A stretch of DNA of 64,000 bases from Gymnorhina tibicen. Taxonomy: Eukaryota > Chordata > Aves > Passeriformes > Artamidae. This document shows, one piece after another, positions 1 to 11,594 of this stretch. A model generated the notes under the pieces. The model had not been told where the DNA came from and searched no databases. It was given only the letters and a program-made list of their open reading frames with translations. Within the stretch, counting starts at the first letter, position 1, and every line of letters begins with the position of its first letter. The stretch spans positions 59,998 to 123,997 of the forward strand of contig VXAZ01007530.1 of the NCBI GenBank assembly GCA_013399875.1, in the 5' to 3' direction. The position numbers were made by a program, and so were the translations under genes.

Positions 1-575
1 TACACTGCTGGCTCATGTTCAGTCTGCCATCAGTCAGTACCCCCAGGTCCCTTTCTGCCTGGCCGCTATCCAGCCACTCTGTCCCCAGCCTGTAGCACTG
101 CAGGGGGTTGTTGTAGCCAAAGTGCAGGACTTGGTACTTGGACTTGTTAAACTTCATCTTACTGGACTCAGCCCATCTATCCAGCCTGTCCAGGTCTCTT
201 TGCAGAGCCCTCCTACCCTCCAACAGATCAGCACTCATTCCCAGCTTGGTGTCATCTGCAAATTTACTGATGGTGGACTCAATCCCCTCATCCAGATCAT
301 CAATAAAGATGTTAAACGGGACTGGCCCCAGCACTGATCCCTGGGGGACACCGCTGGTGCCTGGCTGCCAGCTGGATGTTGCACCATTCACCACCACTCT
401 CTGGGCCTGGCCATCCAGCCAGTTCTTAATTCAGTGAAGAGTGCACCTGCCCAAGCCATGGGCTGCCAGCTTTTCCAGGAGTATGCTGTGGGAGACAGTG
501 TCAAAGGCTTTGCTGAAGTCCAGGTAGACAACATCCACAGCCTTCCCCACATCCACCAGGCGGGTCCTACTCAAT
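1..575 (-). mobile_element. CR1 LINE fragment, reverse-transcriptase region, cut by window edge
   Basis: Antisense copy of a chicken-repeat-1 (CR1) non-LTR retrotransposon. Read on the minus strand it gives the usual CR1 RT order: a V-YLDFSKAFDTV-like block, the PQGS..GP block near 330-350, an (F/L)-ADD-like block near 255-275, then the 'mapped RFNKSKC..LH' and 'LTMSQQC' region toward base 1. Stops and indels interrupt it, so it is a dead copy. It is 5'-truncated near 575, and its 3' end lies left of the window. Confidence 0.85.
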
Positions 576-599
576 GGCAAGTTGAAGACCTGTTGAAGA

Positions 600-2600
600 T
601 GGCAATCTCAAGACCTGAATATCCCCATGATCAAGAAATCAAGCAAAGGGGGCAGGAGAGCTGCATGGATGGGCAGGAAGTAGTAAAATCTCAAACGAAA
701 GAGAGAAAGAGAGAAACAGGCCACGTAGGAGGACTATAGGAACATCGTTAGGGTATGCATAGATGAGACAAGGAAGGCCAAGGCCCACTTGGAATTGAAT
801 CTGGCTGGGGATATCAAGGACAACAAGAAGTTCTTTTACAAGTACATCAGCAGCAAAAGGAAAATTAAGGAAAATGTGAGGCCACTGCTGAATCAGATGG
901 ATGTAACAAGACACAGAAAAGGCAGAAGTACTGAATGTCTTTTGTGCCTTAGCTTTTACTGCTGAGAATGTCCCTCAGGAATCCCAAACCTCAGAGGTAA
1001 GAGAGGAAGGCTGGAGAAAGGAAAACTTCCTCTTGGTCTTAGAGGGTTGGGTTAGAGACCGGTTAGACGAACTTAATGCCCTTAAATCAATGGGCCCTGA
1101 TGGGTTGCACCCATGGGTGCTGAGGGAGCTGGTAGATGTTGCTGCTCTGCCACTCTCCATCATCTTTGAACATGGAGAATGGGAGACATATCCGATGACT
1201 GGAGGAAGGGCAATGTTACTCCCAGATTCAAAACAGGCAAAAAGAAGAATTTGGGAAACTACTGTTCAGTCAGCCTCATATCCATCTCTGGAAGGGTGAT
1301 TGGATCATTCTTGAGGCCATCACAAAGCATGCAGAAGAAAAGAAGTTCATCAGGATTAGTAAGCATGGATTCACCAAGGGGAAATCATGCTTGACCAATC
1401 TAATAGCCTTTTATGATGGCATGACAGGATGGGTCAGTGGGGGTAGAGCAGTGATGTTGTCTGCCTCGACTTCAGCAAGGCTTTTGACACTATCCCGTGA
1501 CATCCTCATAGATAAGCTCAGGAAATACGGGTTAGAGGAATGTACAGTGAGGCAGATCAAGAACTGGCTGAAGGACAGAGCTCAGAGGATTGTGATCAGT
1601 GGAGCAGAATCCACTTGGAGACCTGTACTCAGAGGCATTCCCCAGGGATCCATACTGGGTCCGGTCAGCCTGTTTATCAATGGCCTGGATGAAGGGATAG
1701 AACGCACCCTAAGCAAGTTTGCTGACCATACAAAACTGGGGAGAGTGGCTGCTTCACCTGAAGGCTGTGCTCCCATTCAGGGGGACCTTGATAGGCTGGA
1801 GAGTTGGACAGAGAGAAGCCTAATGAGGTTCAACAAGGGCAAGTGTAGGGTCCTGCACCTGGGGAGGAATTACTCCAAGCACCAGGACAGGTTGGGGGCT
1901 GACCTGCTGGAGAGCAGCTCTGCTGAGAAGGACTTGGGAGTTTTGGCAGATGACAGGTTGACCATGAGCCAGCAGTGCATCCTTGCAGTCAGGAGGGCCA
2001 ATGGTATCCTGGGGTGCATCGGGAAGAGTGTGTCCAGCAGGTCGAGGGAGGTGATCCATCCCCCTCTACTGAGCCCTAGTGAGGCCACATCTGGAGTGCT
2101 GTGGTTCAATTCTGGTCTCCCCAGTTCAAGGAAGACAAGGAGCTGCTGGAGAGGGTCCAGTGGGTTCATCCATCCGGCCACAAAGACGGTGAGCGGGTCT
2201 GGAGCATCTCTTATGAGGAATAAGCTCTGTGAGAGTTGGGCTTGTTAAGTCTAGGGAAGACTGAGAGGTGATCTCATCAATGCATGTAAATATGCAGGTG
2301 TGAAGAGGGTGGTGCCAGATTTTTCGGTGGTGCCCAGTGACCAGACAAGGAGCAATGGCCATAAACTAAAACACAAGAAGTTCCACCTCAACATGAGGAA
2401 GAACTTCTTTACGTTAAGGGTGGCAGAGCACTGCAACAGGCTGCCCAGGGAAGTCATGGAGTCTCCCTCTGGAGACATTCAAAACATGCATGGATGAGTT
2501 CCTGTGACACCTGCTTCAGGTGACCCTGTCTTGCCAGGGCAGTTGGACTGGATGATCTCCAGAGGTCCCTCCAACCTTAACAATTCTGTGATACTGTGAA
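600..2600 (+). mobile_element. CR1 LINE, long 5'-truncated copy with RT domain and 3' end
   Basis: Sense CR1 of about 2 kb, the longest in the window. It begins in the linker before RT (a stretch encoding [14 protein letters not shown] and [17 protein letters not shown] peptides near 770-850). It then shows the MGPDGLHPWVLREL motif near 1090-1135, FTKGKSC near 1370-1395, and LRKYGLEE..VRQIKNWLKDRAQRIVISG near 1515-1600. GIPQGSILGP follows at about 1635-1665. The catalytic box reads FADH instead of FADD near 1720, so a metal-binding Asp is lost. The tail at 2530-2600 is the typical CR1 3' end ('gatgatctccagaggtccct', then ATTCTGTGAT). Frameshifts split the reading frame. It is a pseudogenised LINE, not a host gene. 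Confidence 0.9.
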
Positions 2601-2810
2601 ATAGGCCCAAAGATATTGTGGCAAGAGGAGATAAATATGGGTAAATTAAGGGACTTTCCTATATTCAGAACTTATAAATGAAATCTCCAGAGGTCCCTCC
2701 AACCCTAACAATTCCATGATTCTGTGAAATATGCCCAAAGATATTGTGGCAAGAGGAGATAAACATGGCTAAATTAAGGGATTTTTCTATATTCAGAACT
2801 TAAAACTGAA
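2555..2810 (+). repeat. 128-bp tandem duplication across a CR1 3' junction
   Basis: Two head-to-tail units, 2555-2682 and 2683-2810, exactly 128 bp apart throughout. I count 11 mismatches and no indels, about 91% identity. Each unit carries roughly the last 45-50 bases of CR1 plus about 80 bases of the flanking AT-rich sequence. Because the flank is duplicated with the CR1 tail, this is a local tandem duplication after CR1 insertion, not a second insertion. Confidence 0.9.
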
Positions 2811-4190
2811 ATCCTCCATGTATTTAACTGAAAGATAGCTGGAGTAATAAGTCACTGGAGGAGAAAACTGAGGAAAACCACATTTGATGTTTGTATTTTA
2901 AATGTGTCTCTGTTTTTTGATAGTGATTTTGTCAGAACTTAAATCTGAAGAGAGTAGAGTTCTAGCTGCAACTCTCACATTCATTTAGTGTCTCTGTTTA
3001 TTTTTATTTTTAAAAATATGTAGTGCTGCTTTAATAAGGAGAAAATGGGTCAGGGTCTGTTAGATATTCAGTGTGTGGGTGGGAATCCTTTGACGTGCTT
3101 TCTGGGGAAGCCGCTAACTTGGGAATTGCTGCTGAGAATCCAGGAGAACAAGATAAAATTCAGTCAGTGGCAATATATATTACAAGTAAACCCTTTCACA
3201 CCCACTGAGAGGAAGAGGCTAGAGAGGTGGCGGAAATCTGGCAATTAACCAATATAATGGAAAATTTTTAAGTATGAGAAACTCATGCAAAGCCAATGCA
3301 GAGGAAAAAACACATGCTTTGTAGTTCTCTGAGCAGAATAAGAAGAAGTTGTGCCCCAAAAGTATGGATAAATAGTATAGAATTCCTCATACAATTTAAA
3401 TACCATTTTAATGTAGTTTTAAAGTGCTTTTGACGTGTGAGGGTGCTTGTGGATTTTGCTTTCAGAGTTACATAAAGTTTGCAGAAAAAATGTGATAGAT
3501 CAGCTGTGCATTATATGCTCTGGGGAAAACAGATTTTTTTCCCAGTCCCAGGGAACATAGAGGTGTTTTTTCAATTTTGATAGTCTTTTTTTATGTGCTT
3601 CTGAATTGTAGCTGAGTATTATATATTGGTGCTTTATCTTGCTATATATTATTTTTATTTAACTTTTAAATGCAGTGCATAAGAAATACAATTAATGTGC
3701 AGTCAAGGCATATTCATTATAGTGGTGCCTTGACTACATATAAGTATACTTAATTAGTTACCTATAGGGTTATTTCTTTCTAAAGAATTCTCCATGTATG
3801 TCAACATCTGGCTGTCTCTCAAATGCAGGCAACAAAGATAAGTGAGTTACCTTAAATATGAAGTTGAAAAATTCAATTGAGAGTTGTAAAAAACCCTCAA
3901 ATGTCATTAATATTAAAGTATTACTTTTCTGACGTTTATTCTGTTTCCCAAAAGATTTGAGTAGGAAACCCAAATATATTTCTGTATCAAAAAATAAGGA
4001 ATAAAAATTCTTTCTCTTGTTGTTGAAGTCGCAGCTGTGCAGGTTTCAGAATGACTGGAAAACTTTGCTTGCTTTCATAACATACAGTCTGATCCTTCAA
4101 TATACTGAGTTGCTGGTTTAAATTTGGTTCAAACTCAAAATTACCCTGACACAGAAAACACATACAAGAGGACTGGTCTTTACATTGTTG
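2811..4190. other. Unique AT-rich non-coding stretch
   Basis: No gene, LTR or CR1 sequence recognised. Short open frames here have no family features. Probably METTL15 intron. Confidence 0.5.
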
Positions 4191-4194
4191 GATA

Positions 4195-5370
4195 TCTTGT
4201 CTAGTGCTTTCTTAAAACCTTGTCAGCTTTCAAGGGAAAGGCTATGTATGTCGTTTACCTGGACTTTAGTAAAGCCTTTGACACTGTTTCCCACTGAATT
4301 CTTCTGGAGAAACTTGCTACTCATGGCTTGCACACGTGTACTCTTGTCTAGGTAAAAACTGGCTGGTTGGCCAGGCCCAGAGAGTGGTGGTGACTGGAGT
4401 TAGATTAGCGGGTGCCTGGTTATGAGTGGTGTTCCCCAGGGCTCAGTATTTGGGCCTTTTAATATCTTTATAGATGATGTCGACAAAGGGATTGAGGGCA
4501 CTCTCAGTCAATTTGCAGACAACACCGAGTTGGGTGGGAGTGTTGATCTGGTGGAGGGTAGGAACATTCTACAGAGGGATTTGGACAGAGTGGATTGCAG
4601 GGCCAAGGCCAGTTCTATGAAGGTCAACAAAATGAATTACTTGGGTCACAACAACTCGCTGCAGCACTACAGGCTGGGGGCAGAGTGGAGAGCTTCCCTG
4701 CAGAAAAGGACCTGGGGGTGCTGGTCAGCAGCAACTGAACATGAGCCAGTGTGTGCAGAGGTGGTCAAGAAGGCCAATGGGATCCTGGCCCCTATCAGAA
4801 ATAGTGTGGCCAGCAGGACCGGGAAGTGATTGACCCCCTGAGCTCAGCACTGATGAAGCTGCACCTCACATCAGTTTTGGGCCTCTCACTACAAGAAAGA
4901 CATTGAGGTGATGAGTCATGTCCAGAAAAGGGAATGGAGCTGGGGAAGGATCTAGAGGGAAAGTCAAGTGAGGAGTGGCTGAGGGAGATGGAGGTGTTCA
5001 GCCTGGAGAAAAGGAGACTCAGAAAGGACCTTCTTGCTTTCTACAACTACCTGAAAGGAGGATGTAGACAGGTCAGGGTCAGTCTCTTTTCCCAGGTGAC
5101 GACCATAGGACAAGAGGAAATGGCCTCAAGTTGCACCAGAAGAGGTTTAGATTGGATATTAGGAAAAATTTTGTCGTGGAAAGGGCTGTCAAACACTGGA
5201 ATGGGTTGCCCAAGAAAGTGGTGGACTCATCATGCCTGAAGGGATTTAAAGGCTACGTAGATGTTGCACTTAGCGACATGGTTTAGTTCTGGACTTGGCA
5301 GTGCTGAGCTAATGTTGGACTCAATCTTAGAGATTTCTTCCAACCTAGCTGATTTTGTGATTTGAGTATC
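4195..5370 (+). mobile_element. CR1 LINE, RT region to 3' end
   Basis: Sense CR1 of a subfamily different from the copy at 600-2600. It enters RT at a YVVYLDFSKAFDTV-like block (4245-4290). It then has GVPQGSVFGP (4427-4455), and an active-site box reading FADN rather than FADD (about 4512-4523). A TLGCWSA-like region follows near 4715. The 3' UTR ends at 5305-5365 with 'ttggactcaatcttagag', then TTCCAACCTAGCTGATTTTGTGAT. Several frameshifts and the Asp to Asn change mark it as inactive. Confidence 0.9.
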
Positions 5371-5689
5371 AGACTTCTCTTACATAGCAATAATTACAGA
5401 AATTTCACTACAACATTACATCATTTGAAACTGTAATTAAATAATTTGTATGTGCACTTCTTAATTTTCTTTTCATTGCAGATGCAATGGATTTTGATTC
5501 ATTGTATGGGCTGTAAAATCTTTACCTGTAGACTGTAGTCTAGTAAGTTCAAGTTCAGGAAGTGTTTCTACCACTTTGTGTTGGGATGACTACAGACCAT
5601 TTCCAGTATTAGTTGAGTTTACATTTGATATACTGATTACATAATAGACAAGTCCTCATTTGCACTTTTAAGAACTTAAAGGGTACAGT

Positions 5690-6105
5690 TGCCTGTATCA
5701 AACACTGTCAAAGCCAGAGAAGGAACTTGCCATAAGAAAAGCCACCACAGCAGGAACTGCTGATAAGCACAGAAGGGAGGAATTTGTGACAGGAAGGCGC
5801 TAATTCCAGGCCTGGTGGAGATGAGATCTGGTTAGCACATCCTGGTTAACGCATCCAGACAAAAATTCCCACTGTGGCAAACTGGGAAAGGAAGCAACTG
5901 CTCATTACACATACCACCAGTCAACCAAGATCACCCCAAGTTATGGGACAGATGGCATCTGTGGCCACCAGTGACCACCGAAGCACCCCCAAACTCATTT
6001 CTGTGGGGTTCCATCAGAGGACTGTACATGATCCACAGTGTTAAAACTACAGGGGAGGTGCCTGGGCATTCCCACCTGAACCTGAACACGTATTAANAAA
6101 CTATA
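5690..6105. repeat. Unclassified repeat-like block, GC-richer than its surroundings
   Basis: A 400-base block with clearly higher GC than the AT-rich DNA on both sides, of the kind seen in old LTR or satellite-like insertions. It has no long reading frame. The abrupt composition change near 5690 and near 6105 suggests an insertion, but I cannot name the family and see no target duplication. A single N sits at 6097. Confidence 0.35.
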
Positions 6106-6889
6106 GCTTTATACTTTTATATGGTTTTATTACTATAGATAATAATAACCAAAATGGCTACATAGCTTCTTTCTATCACAACCAAATTGTTCTAAAATAA
6201 ACCCTGCACATATATATGTATATAAACACCAGTCATTCAGTGTCATTTCCCTCTCATCCACCCCAGGGAATCTTTTAACAAGAACCTTAATTACCCCATC
6301 TCAGTGGTGGGTTTTAACAGTGCTGTTTACATCTAAAAGTAGTAAAGTATCTTTCAAGACACTGTGTCAGAATACTGCCTTTATATACACAATAGTGTTA
6401 GTTTCAAGGCATGTGGTTATGCTGACATTCCCAGTAAAGCTTTTCTTTAGCAGTAGATACATTTGGACAATGATTAAATACGAATCAGTTCTTCAAGATT
6501 CATTGTATTTACAAGCTATTAATCTTTTTGATGGTACATGTATTTTATTTTGACAAAATTATCTGATAGTTATATTATTAAAGTTATTTTGAATTTCATG
6601 TCATAAAATTGGTGTTTTGTTTTCATACATAACATCCCATAGGTCAGTGCTAGATTTAATGTAATTTAGAGTCAAATGAGTCAGGACATCCCTTTTACAA
6701 GTTACTGATTTAGGAAAACAAAGTGATGTAATTTTGATCTGAGTGCTCTTGAATAAGCTGCTTAATCATATTATTTTATTCGGAAAATCTTAGAAGAGAT
6801 ATGTTTTACATTAAGTGAAGTTTAGAGTTTTGTGGGTAACTGATGTTTACCAGTTTTGAATTTAGTTTTGGTTAAGGCAGTTTCTCTTA
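6105..6889. other. Unique AT-rich non-coding stretch
   Basis: Nothing recognised apart from poly(A)-like hexamers and short runs. A 77-codon open frame at 6320-6553 shows no protein family features. Confidence 0.5.
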
Positions 6890-6895
6890 CAATAT

Positions 6896-7321
6896 ATTCT
6901 GGTTCCAGCCAGGATGGTTAACTTTTGCAGTAGCCAGGAGGGGCATGGCCAGGACCTGGATGTTATTCTATACCACCCCACATCACGTGCAGGGGGTGGG
7001 GGAGGAAGGGGTCTCCTCTAGTTGTGCTGGGTGTGGATGGGTGGTCGGGATAACATAGAGTTCCACGTGGTGAGCACTTGTGTGTAAATCGTTCACCTCT
7101 CTTGTACGCTCTGGTATTAATATTGTTGCCATTACTGTTCATTTTCTTATTTCATTTGCTGTTTCCAGTAAATTGTTCTTATCTCAACCTGTGATCTTTG
7201 TGCCTCCAGTCTCCTTTCCATCCCATTGCAGCGGGAGGGGGTGGCAGAAGGGGAAGTAAGCAAGCAAGTGGTGTGTGGTTTGGAACACTAAACTGGGGAG
7301 TACTATTCCCAAAGTGTGACA
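6896..7321 (+). mobile_element. Solo LTR of an endogenous retrovirus, sense orientation
   Basis: About 425 bases resembling a passerine ERV LTR. A 5' part near 6905-6970 includes 'gtagccaggaggggcatgg'. A central part near 7085-7180 includes GTGTGTAAATCGTT and CAGTAAATTG. The R/U5-like end has TTATCTCAACC, GCGGGAGGGGGTGGCAG, and CCCAAAGTGTGACA. The hexamer CAATAT occurs just before it (6890-6895) and just after it (7322-7327), a candidate 6-bp target duplication. The expected leading TG is not seen (it starts ATTCTGG), so the 5' end has decayed. No internal retroviral genes are next to it. Confidence 0.7.
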
Positions 7322-7327
7322 CAATAT

Positions 7328-8205
7328 CAAAACCATTCCCATAGGAAGAGATTTAGGATGTTGTCTAGTCCAGCCTCATACAGTCCAGCCTCAGACATAT
7401 CACAGTCAGTATGATCCATCTACTCATATATCTGAATCATCTTAGACGTCTTTAGACATCCTTAGATAATGGAAGTATAGGTTAAGCAGTTTAATTCCTT
7501 TCTGGCCTGAGAAGCTACACCTTTTAGACCACAGATGTTGATCAAGAAACAAAGAAACACTCAGCAGAATGTTGGTTTTCTTCCATCACAGTTTTTCATT
7601 GGTGTTTCTCTAGGAATACTGTAAAATGCTAACTCTTTTTACAGAATGAGAGGACCATCATTTAAGTTGATAGACAGGGGTAAGAAGCTTCTGAAATAAT
7701 TTCAAACAAATGCAAACCCCTCTATGTGTTGGTTAAGGAGATGGAGCTGAATGTGGGTGATTTGAATTCCTTTTTAATTCAAATGTCCAGATCCTTAATT
7801 TATTTTTAAGGACCTGTTAGCTCAACTTCATGGAATGCAATGTCAAGTGTTACTTCATATGTTCGTTATATTCTTGTTCTTTTTTTAATTCATCTATATC
7901 AGTGTGGTATAAAAGTGCTTGGAATATCTTTAAAGTTTACTGTTATAGCTTTTAAACGAAGAGTATTTCTGAGAACAGTTATTTGAAGCTTAATTTGGGT
8001 TGTAGATTTTTTTTCTGAAAGGAAAAAGTGTTTTCAATCCCCTTCAGATAAATAATTATCATGCTGAAATAATCTTTGAACTTTTTTGATCTGTAAAGGA
8101 GATGTCAGCTTTTTATTTCAGCCAGTTTTCCTTCTTCTTGGTTTTGATGAGGAAGTTTCTTACAGGTGTTCAGATGACTTAAGGACTTTTATATTGCTTT
8201 TGTAA
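7328..8205. other. Unique AT-rich non-coding stretch
   Basis: No gene or repeat recognised except a short direct repeat ('agtccagcctca') near 7367-7393. Confidence 0.5.
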
Positions 8206-8219
8206 CTATCTCGTGGCAA

Positions 8220-8707
8220 TGCTGTCCGTAGCACTGGACCTTCTCCCACACTCAGAGGGGGATGGAGGCTGGCTCGTGGGGGGCGCAGTGTGCTGGCGGA
8301 GGTCCAGGAAGGTTCCGCCTAGCCCACCAGTGGTGAGGTTGTGCTGAGGAGGAACGAGATGGAGAGGCTGCTTCTTGGGAAGGCAGGAACTTGTTTATTC
8401 ACTTGGGGGTCCCAAGAAGAAGTGGCCCCGTGGGGCCGTTACCCGACTCTTTTACCCCTTACAGCGTGGGAGGGGAAAACAGGAAGCAACCAATAATACA
8501 GGGAATAGTGTGTGAATCTTCGCGGGCAAAGAGGGTAGACCAATGGGAGAATAACGTGGGAGGGGAGGAATACCATGGGCCAACCAGGGATCAGGGGGTC
8601 CCGGGACCCTCTGTGGGAAGAACCAAATGCAGGGTGGAAAGGGGAGAGCCAGCAGTGACCAATATGCTATTTTTGGCCGTGGAAAACTACTGGAACGCAC
8701 CGCAACA
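8220..8707 (-). mobile_element. LTR-like element, antisense, CpG-rich
   Basis: About 490 bases, strikingly GC- and CpG-rich against an AT-rich background. Read on the minus strand it starts TGTTGCGGTGCGTTCC and ends GGACAGCA, giving the TG...CA termini of an LTR. The minus strand also has several ATTGG boxes (inverted CCAAT; near 8489, 8540, 8658), a TAAAAG element near 8450-8457 that could be a TATA box, and an AATAAA at 8394-8399 about 60 bases further downstream. That order (CAAT, TATA, poly(A)) fits U3-R-U5. No clear target duplication was found and the family is not named. Open frames on both strands are by-products of the GC-rich composition. Confidence 0.6.
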
Positions 8708-8710
8708 CCA

Positions 8711-11590
8711 TCTTATTATTAAAATACATGTAAAAGATTGTAGAACTTAAATTCTAATTATTAACATTTTATAATGTGTGTTTCAAAAATATTTAGAAAT
8801 ATCTTTTATAAACAGTTAAAGCATTTCTTTTGCAGCTGAACAATTGAGTTCTGGGTATATTTTCATTACAGTAATAAGCCAGTTTGATTTTTATAGAAAA
8901 TAATTGTTGTTTCATGAGGGAAACTGATACAGTACTGCTTTCATATTTTCTAAAATTTAGTTTTTCATAATAGCAAAACTCCTTCTGATGAGAAGGAGGA
9001 GGGGAAGATAATAATTTCTAATCAGAAGGTTTTTGTACCTGGTAGCTGGTTGTCTACAGATGTTTTTTTCTTAATGAGAAGATAGTATTTTCATATTCCT
9101 TAGCAAGTTTGTACCACGCTGTATATTTAGCTTATTTTTATTAACATTTACAATAGGAGGCGTTAAGGTACTCTGCACAAATCAAGAGGACATAAACTGT
9201 ATTAAAATACTCCTTCTTATATCAAACAATACAGATGAAAATTTATTTCATTAGTAGAGAGATGATAATTTTTGAGGATAGAAGATACCAGCATCTTCCT
9301 GTGAAGATGGAAATTATATAAATGTGTAGACAAAAAGATGGTTGTCACTTACTAAGAGAAGGTCAAGACTTGTTCGTATTTAAGGTAAGTATATAATTTA
9401 CTAAGTAGCTAAGTTAAAAAAAAAAAGCTGATAGTCTCTGATTCATAATCTTATTTCTTCTACTTTGATAAAAAGGAAAACAGGTAACTAAATGAAAATA
9501 TTTGTAAACACATTTTTGTATCAGAATTGAGCTTCACACTTAACTATGAAATATAAAAATGTATAGAGAAATTCAGTTTATTTTTCTGATTGAGTCATTG
9601 GCTTCAAATACTATTATTCTTAGATGCATTAGGATTATGCATATAGGTGACATAGACCATAAAAATTAATTACTTTGACTTCATAATTTTATTTTTTTCT
9701 TGTCATAATAATAAACATAATTTGCATTTTAATTTGATTTTAGTCTTTGTGACTCAGCTGTGCCAAGTATTGTACAGAATATTGAAAGAACTGAAAAGTA
9801 AAATCAGGCAGTTAATTGCTGCTTTGTATTTGGATGCCTGAAAAATACGTCAACTTAGCTTGATCAAGAAGCAAAAATTTGGATAGAGAGATTTTAGAGA
9901 ATTTCTGTATAAAACCTCAGTGGAGAAAACCTGTAACTTGGAATGAAAGTTGCTTGTGGCCTTGTCACCACTGACTGGTGTGAGTGTTTGAGACCAATAT
10001 TGACTACTAAGTGGTCTTGACACACACAGATTTATAAGAAATAATACAAGTGTCATATCTCAACAGCACAAACAATGTGTAATATTGGTACTGTTTATAC
10101 TGTCAGTCTTACTGTGGTCATGAGAAGTCGGAATATAGTGAATAAATATTTATAGTGAATAAATATTTAAATATAAATCAGAAAAACAGAACCAAATTCT
10201 TTCTGGTAGTGATATCCAGACTGGCCATTCATCTTCAAGATCTGTCTGCCTGGCTGGGAAAGGAAAGAGGAAGATAAGGATCACTCCTTTCCTCCAAGCC
10301 TTCTCTGGGAAAGCAACATTTTTTAATTTTTAAATTTTTTTTATTCCTGAAAACCTGCATCTTTTCCCCTCAAAAAAACTAGGAAGTACTCGTCCAAATC
10401 TTGGAGACCAACTGCTAAAATCCCCAACTTTTCTGTGTCAGGGCAGGTTTAACCCACTGCTGCGTTGTTGCTGCCCACCCTTTTGGGCATTATCTTATCT
10501 TCTGTCAGTTTAAGATAGTAGTTTATCCTCATCTCCTTCATGACTACGAGCTCTTCCTAATGAACAGAGTGATTAGCAGCAAAAGACAAGGCAAAAATCT
10601 CATTCACTTGAGTATTAGAACGAGTTTTGGTTCCTTGCAATACAGTCTAGACTAAGTGTGACACACTAGGAGTGATGTGTGACATCCAGAACGTAAGTGG
10701 ATTTAACCCATCCTACAGTCTGCCTTTAAGTGAATGTTAGCACCTGGTGAGTACAGTATTAAGACAGGACTTTCTGGCATTTAGTAGTGTTTGAACCAAA
10801 AGCTGATAATATATGAAATTTTGCAAGTATGTTTTCATCTTCTAAAAATAAATAATTAAATATAGTCTTCTATAGGTACGTAAAAATTCTGTGTCACAAC
10901 AGAATTGAATGTGTAGTTTGTTACTTTTCCAACTAGCAGGACCAAAAATATGTGCACATTTTGAATAATCAGTACTGTCACTTTGTTAAACTTTATGCTG
11001 CAACAAAGCTCATTTCACTTAGAGTGAACTGACCATCTTGGATACTGCTTCAAGAGTATAAATGGCAACTTCTTATTTCAAGCTAACAAAAATTTGGGTA
11101 TGTAAAGTGAAATTTTCTTATGCAGAAATTTATTGTTCTTAAGGTGAATTTATTGTATGTGTCAATACCAGCTGCTAAGGAAAGGCTGAGTACAAAGGTT
11201 AATGCTAGTGTTTTATTCTTTATCATGATAATGAGTGGGAACCCCACAAATAGGTTTACTTTTACAGTATGCTTAAGGTAGGATTTTTGTGTTGTGGTAT
11301 ATGACTTGTGTAGTGTGAATGATCTTATTTCTACCTGTTTGGAAAGCATACTGTGCCATGAAAAATATTTAGATTTCCCAAAATAAAATGCATAATTAAA
11401 ATACTTTTCTTTTTTGCCTTCAAAATAAACCATTATAAACATTCAAATAGATTAACAATAATATTAGCTAAAATGGCTGGTAATAATGAGAAGATATATG
11501 ACTGGTCATAAAACCAGACTTTGAGCTCATTTTAATATTTGTTGTATGGAACAAAGTAGATGAGACCTCTCAAGTCATTCTTGTGATAGA
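8711..11590. other. Unique AT-rich non-coding stretch
   Basis: No gene, CR1 or LTR sequence recognised. It includes a 17-bp tandem repeat at 10134-10170. A 119-codon minus-strand open frame at 11083-11442 has no family features. Confidence 0.5.
10134..10170. repeat. 17-bp tandem repeat, about two copies
   Basis: The unit TATAGTGAATAAATATT at 10134-10150 is repeated at 10151-10167 and runs a few bases beyond. Low-complexity AT-rich sequence. Confidence 0.8.
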
Positions 11591-11594
11591 AAAT

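Noticed and set aside
1391..2248. 285-codon open frame
   Set aside because: It is CR1 reverse transcriptase with frameshifts and a mutated catalytic box, not a host gene.
8391..8750. 119-codon open frame and an overlapping minus-strand frame
   Set aside because: Both fall in a GC-rich LTR-like block, where stops are rare by composition. No protein family is visible.
11083..11442. 119-codon minus-strand frame
   Set aside because: AT-rich, no domain, no splice or promoter context; probably chance.
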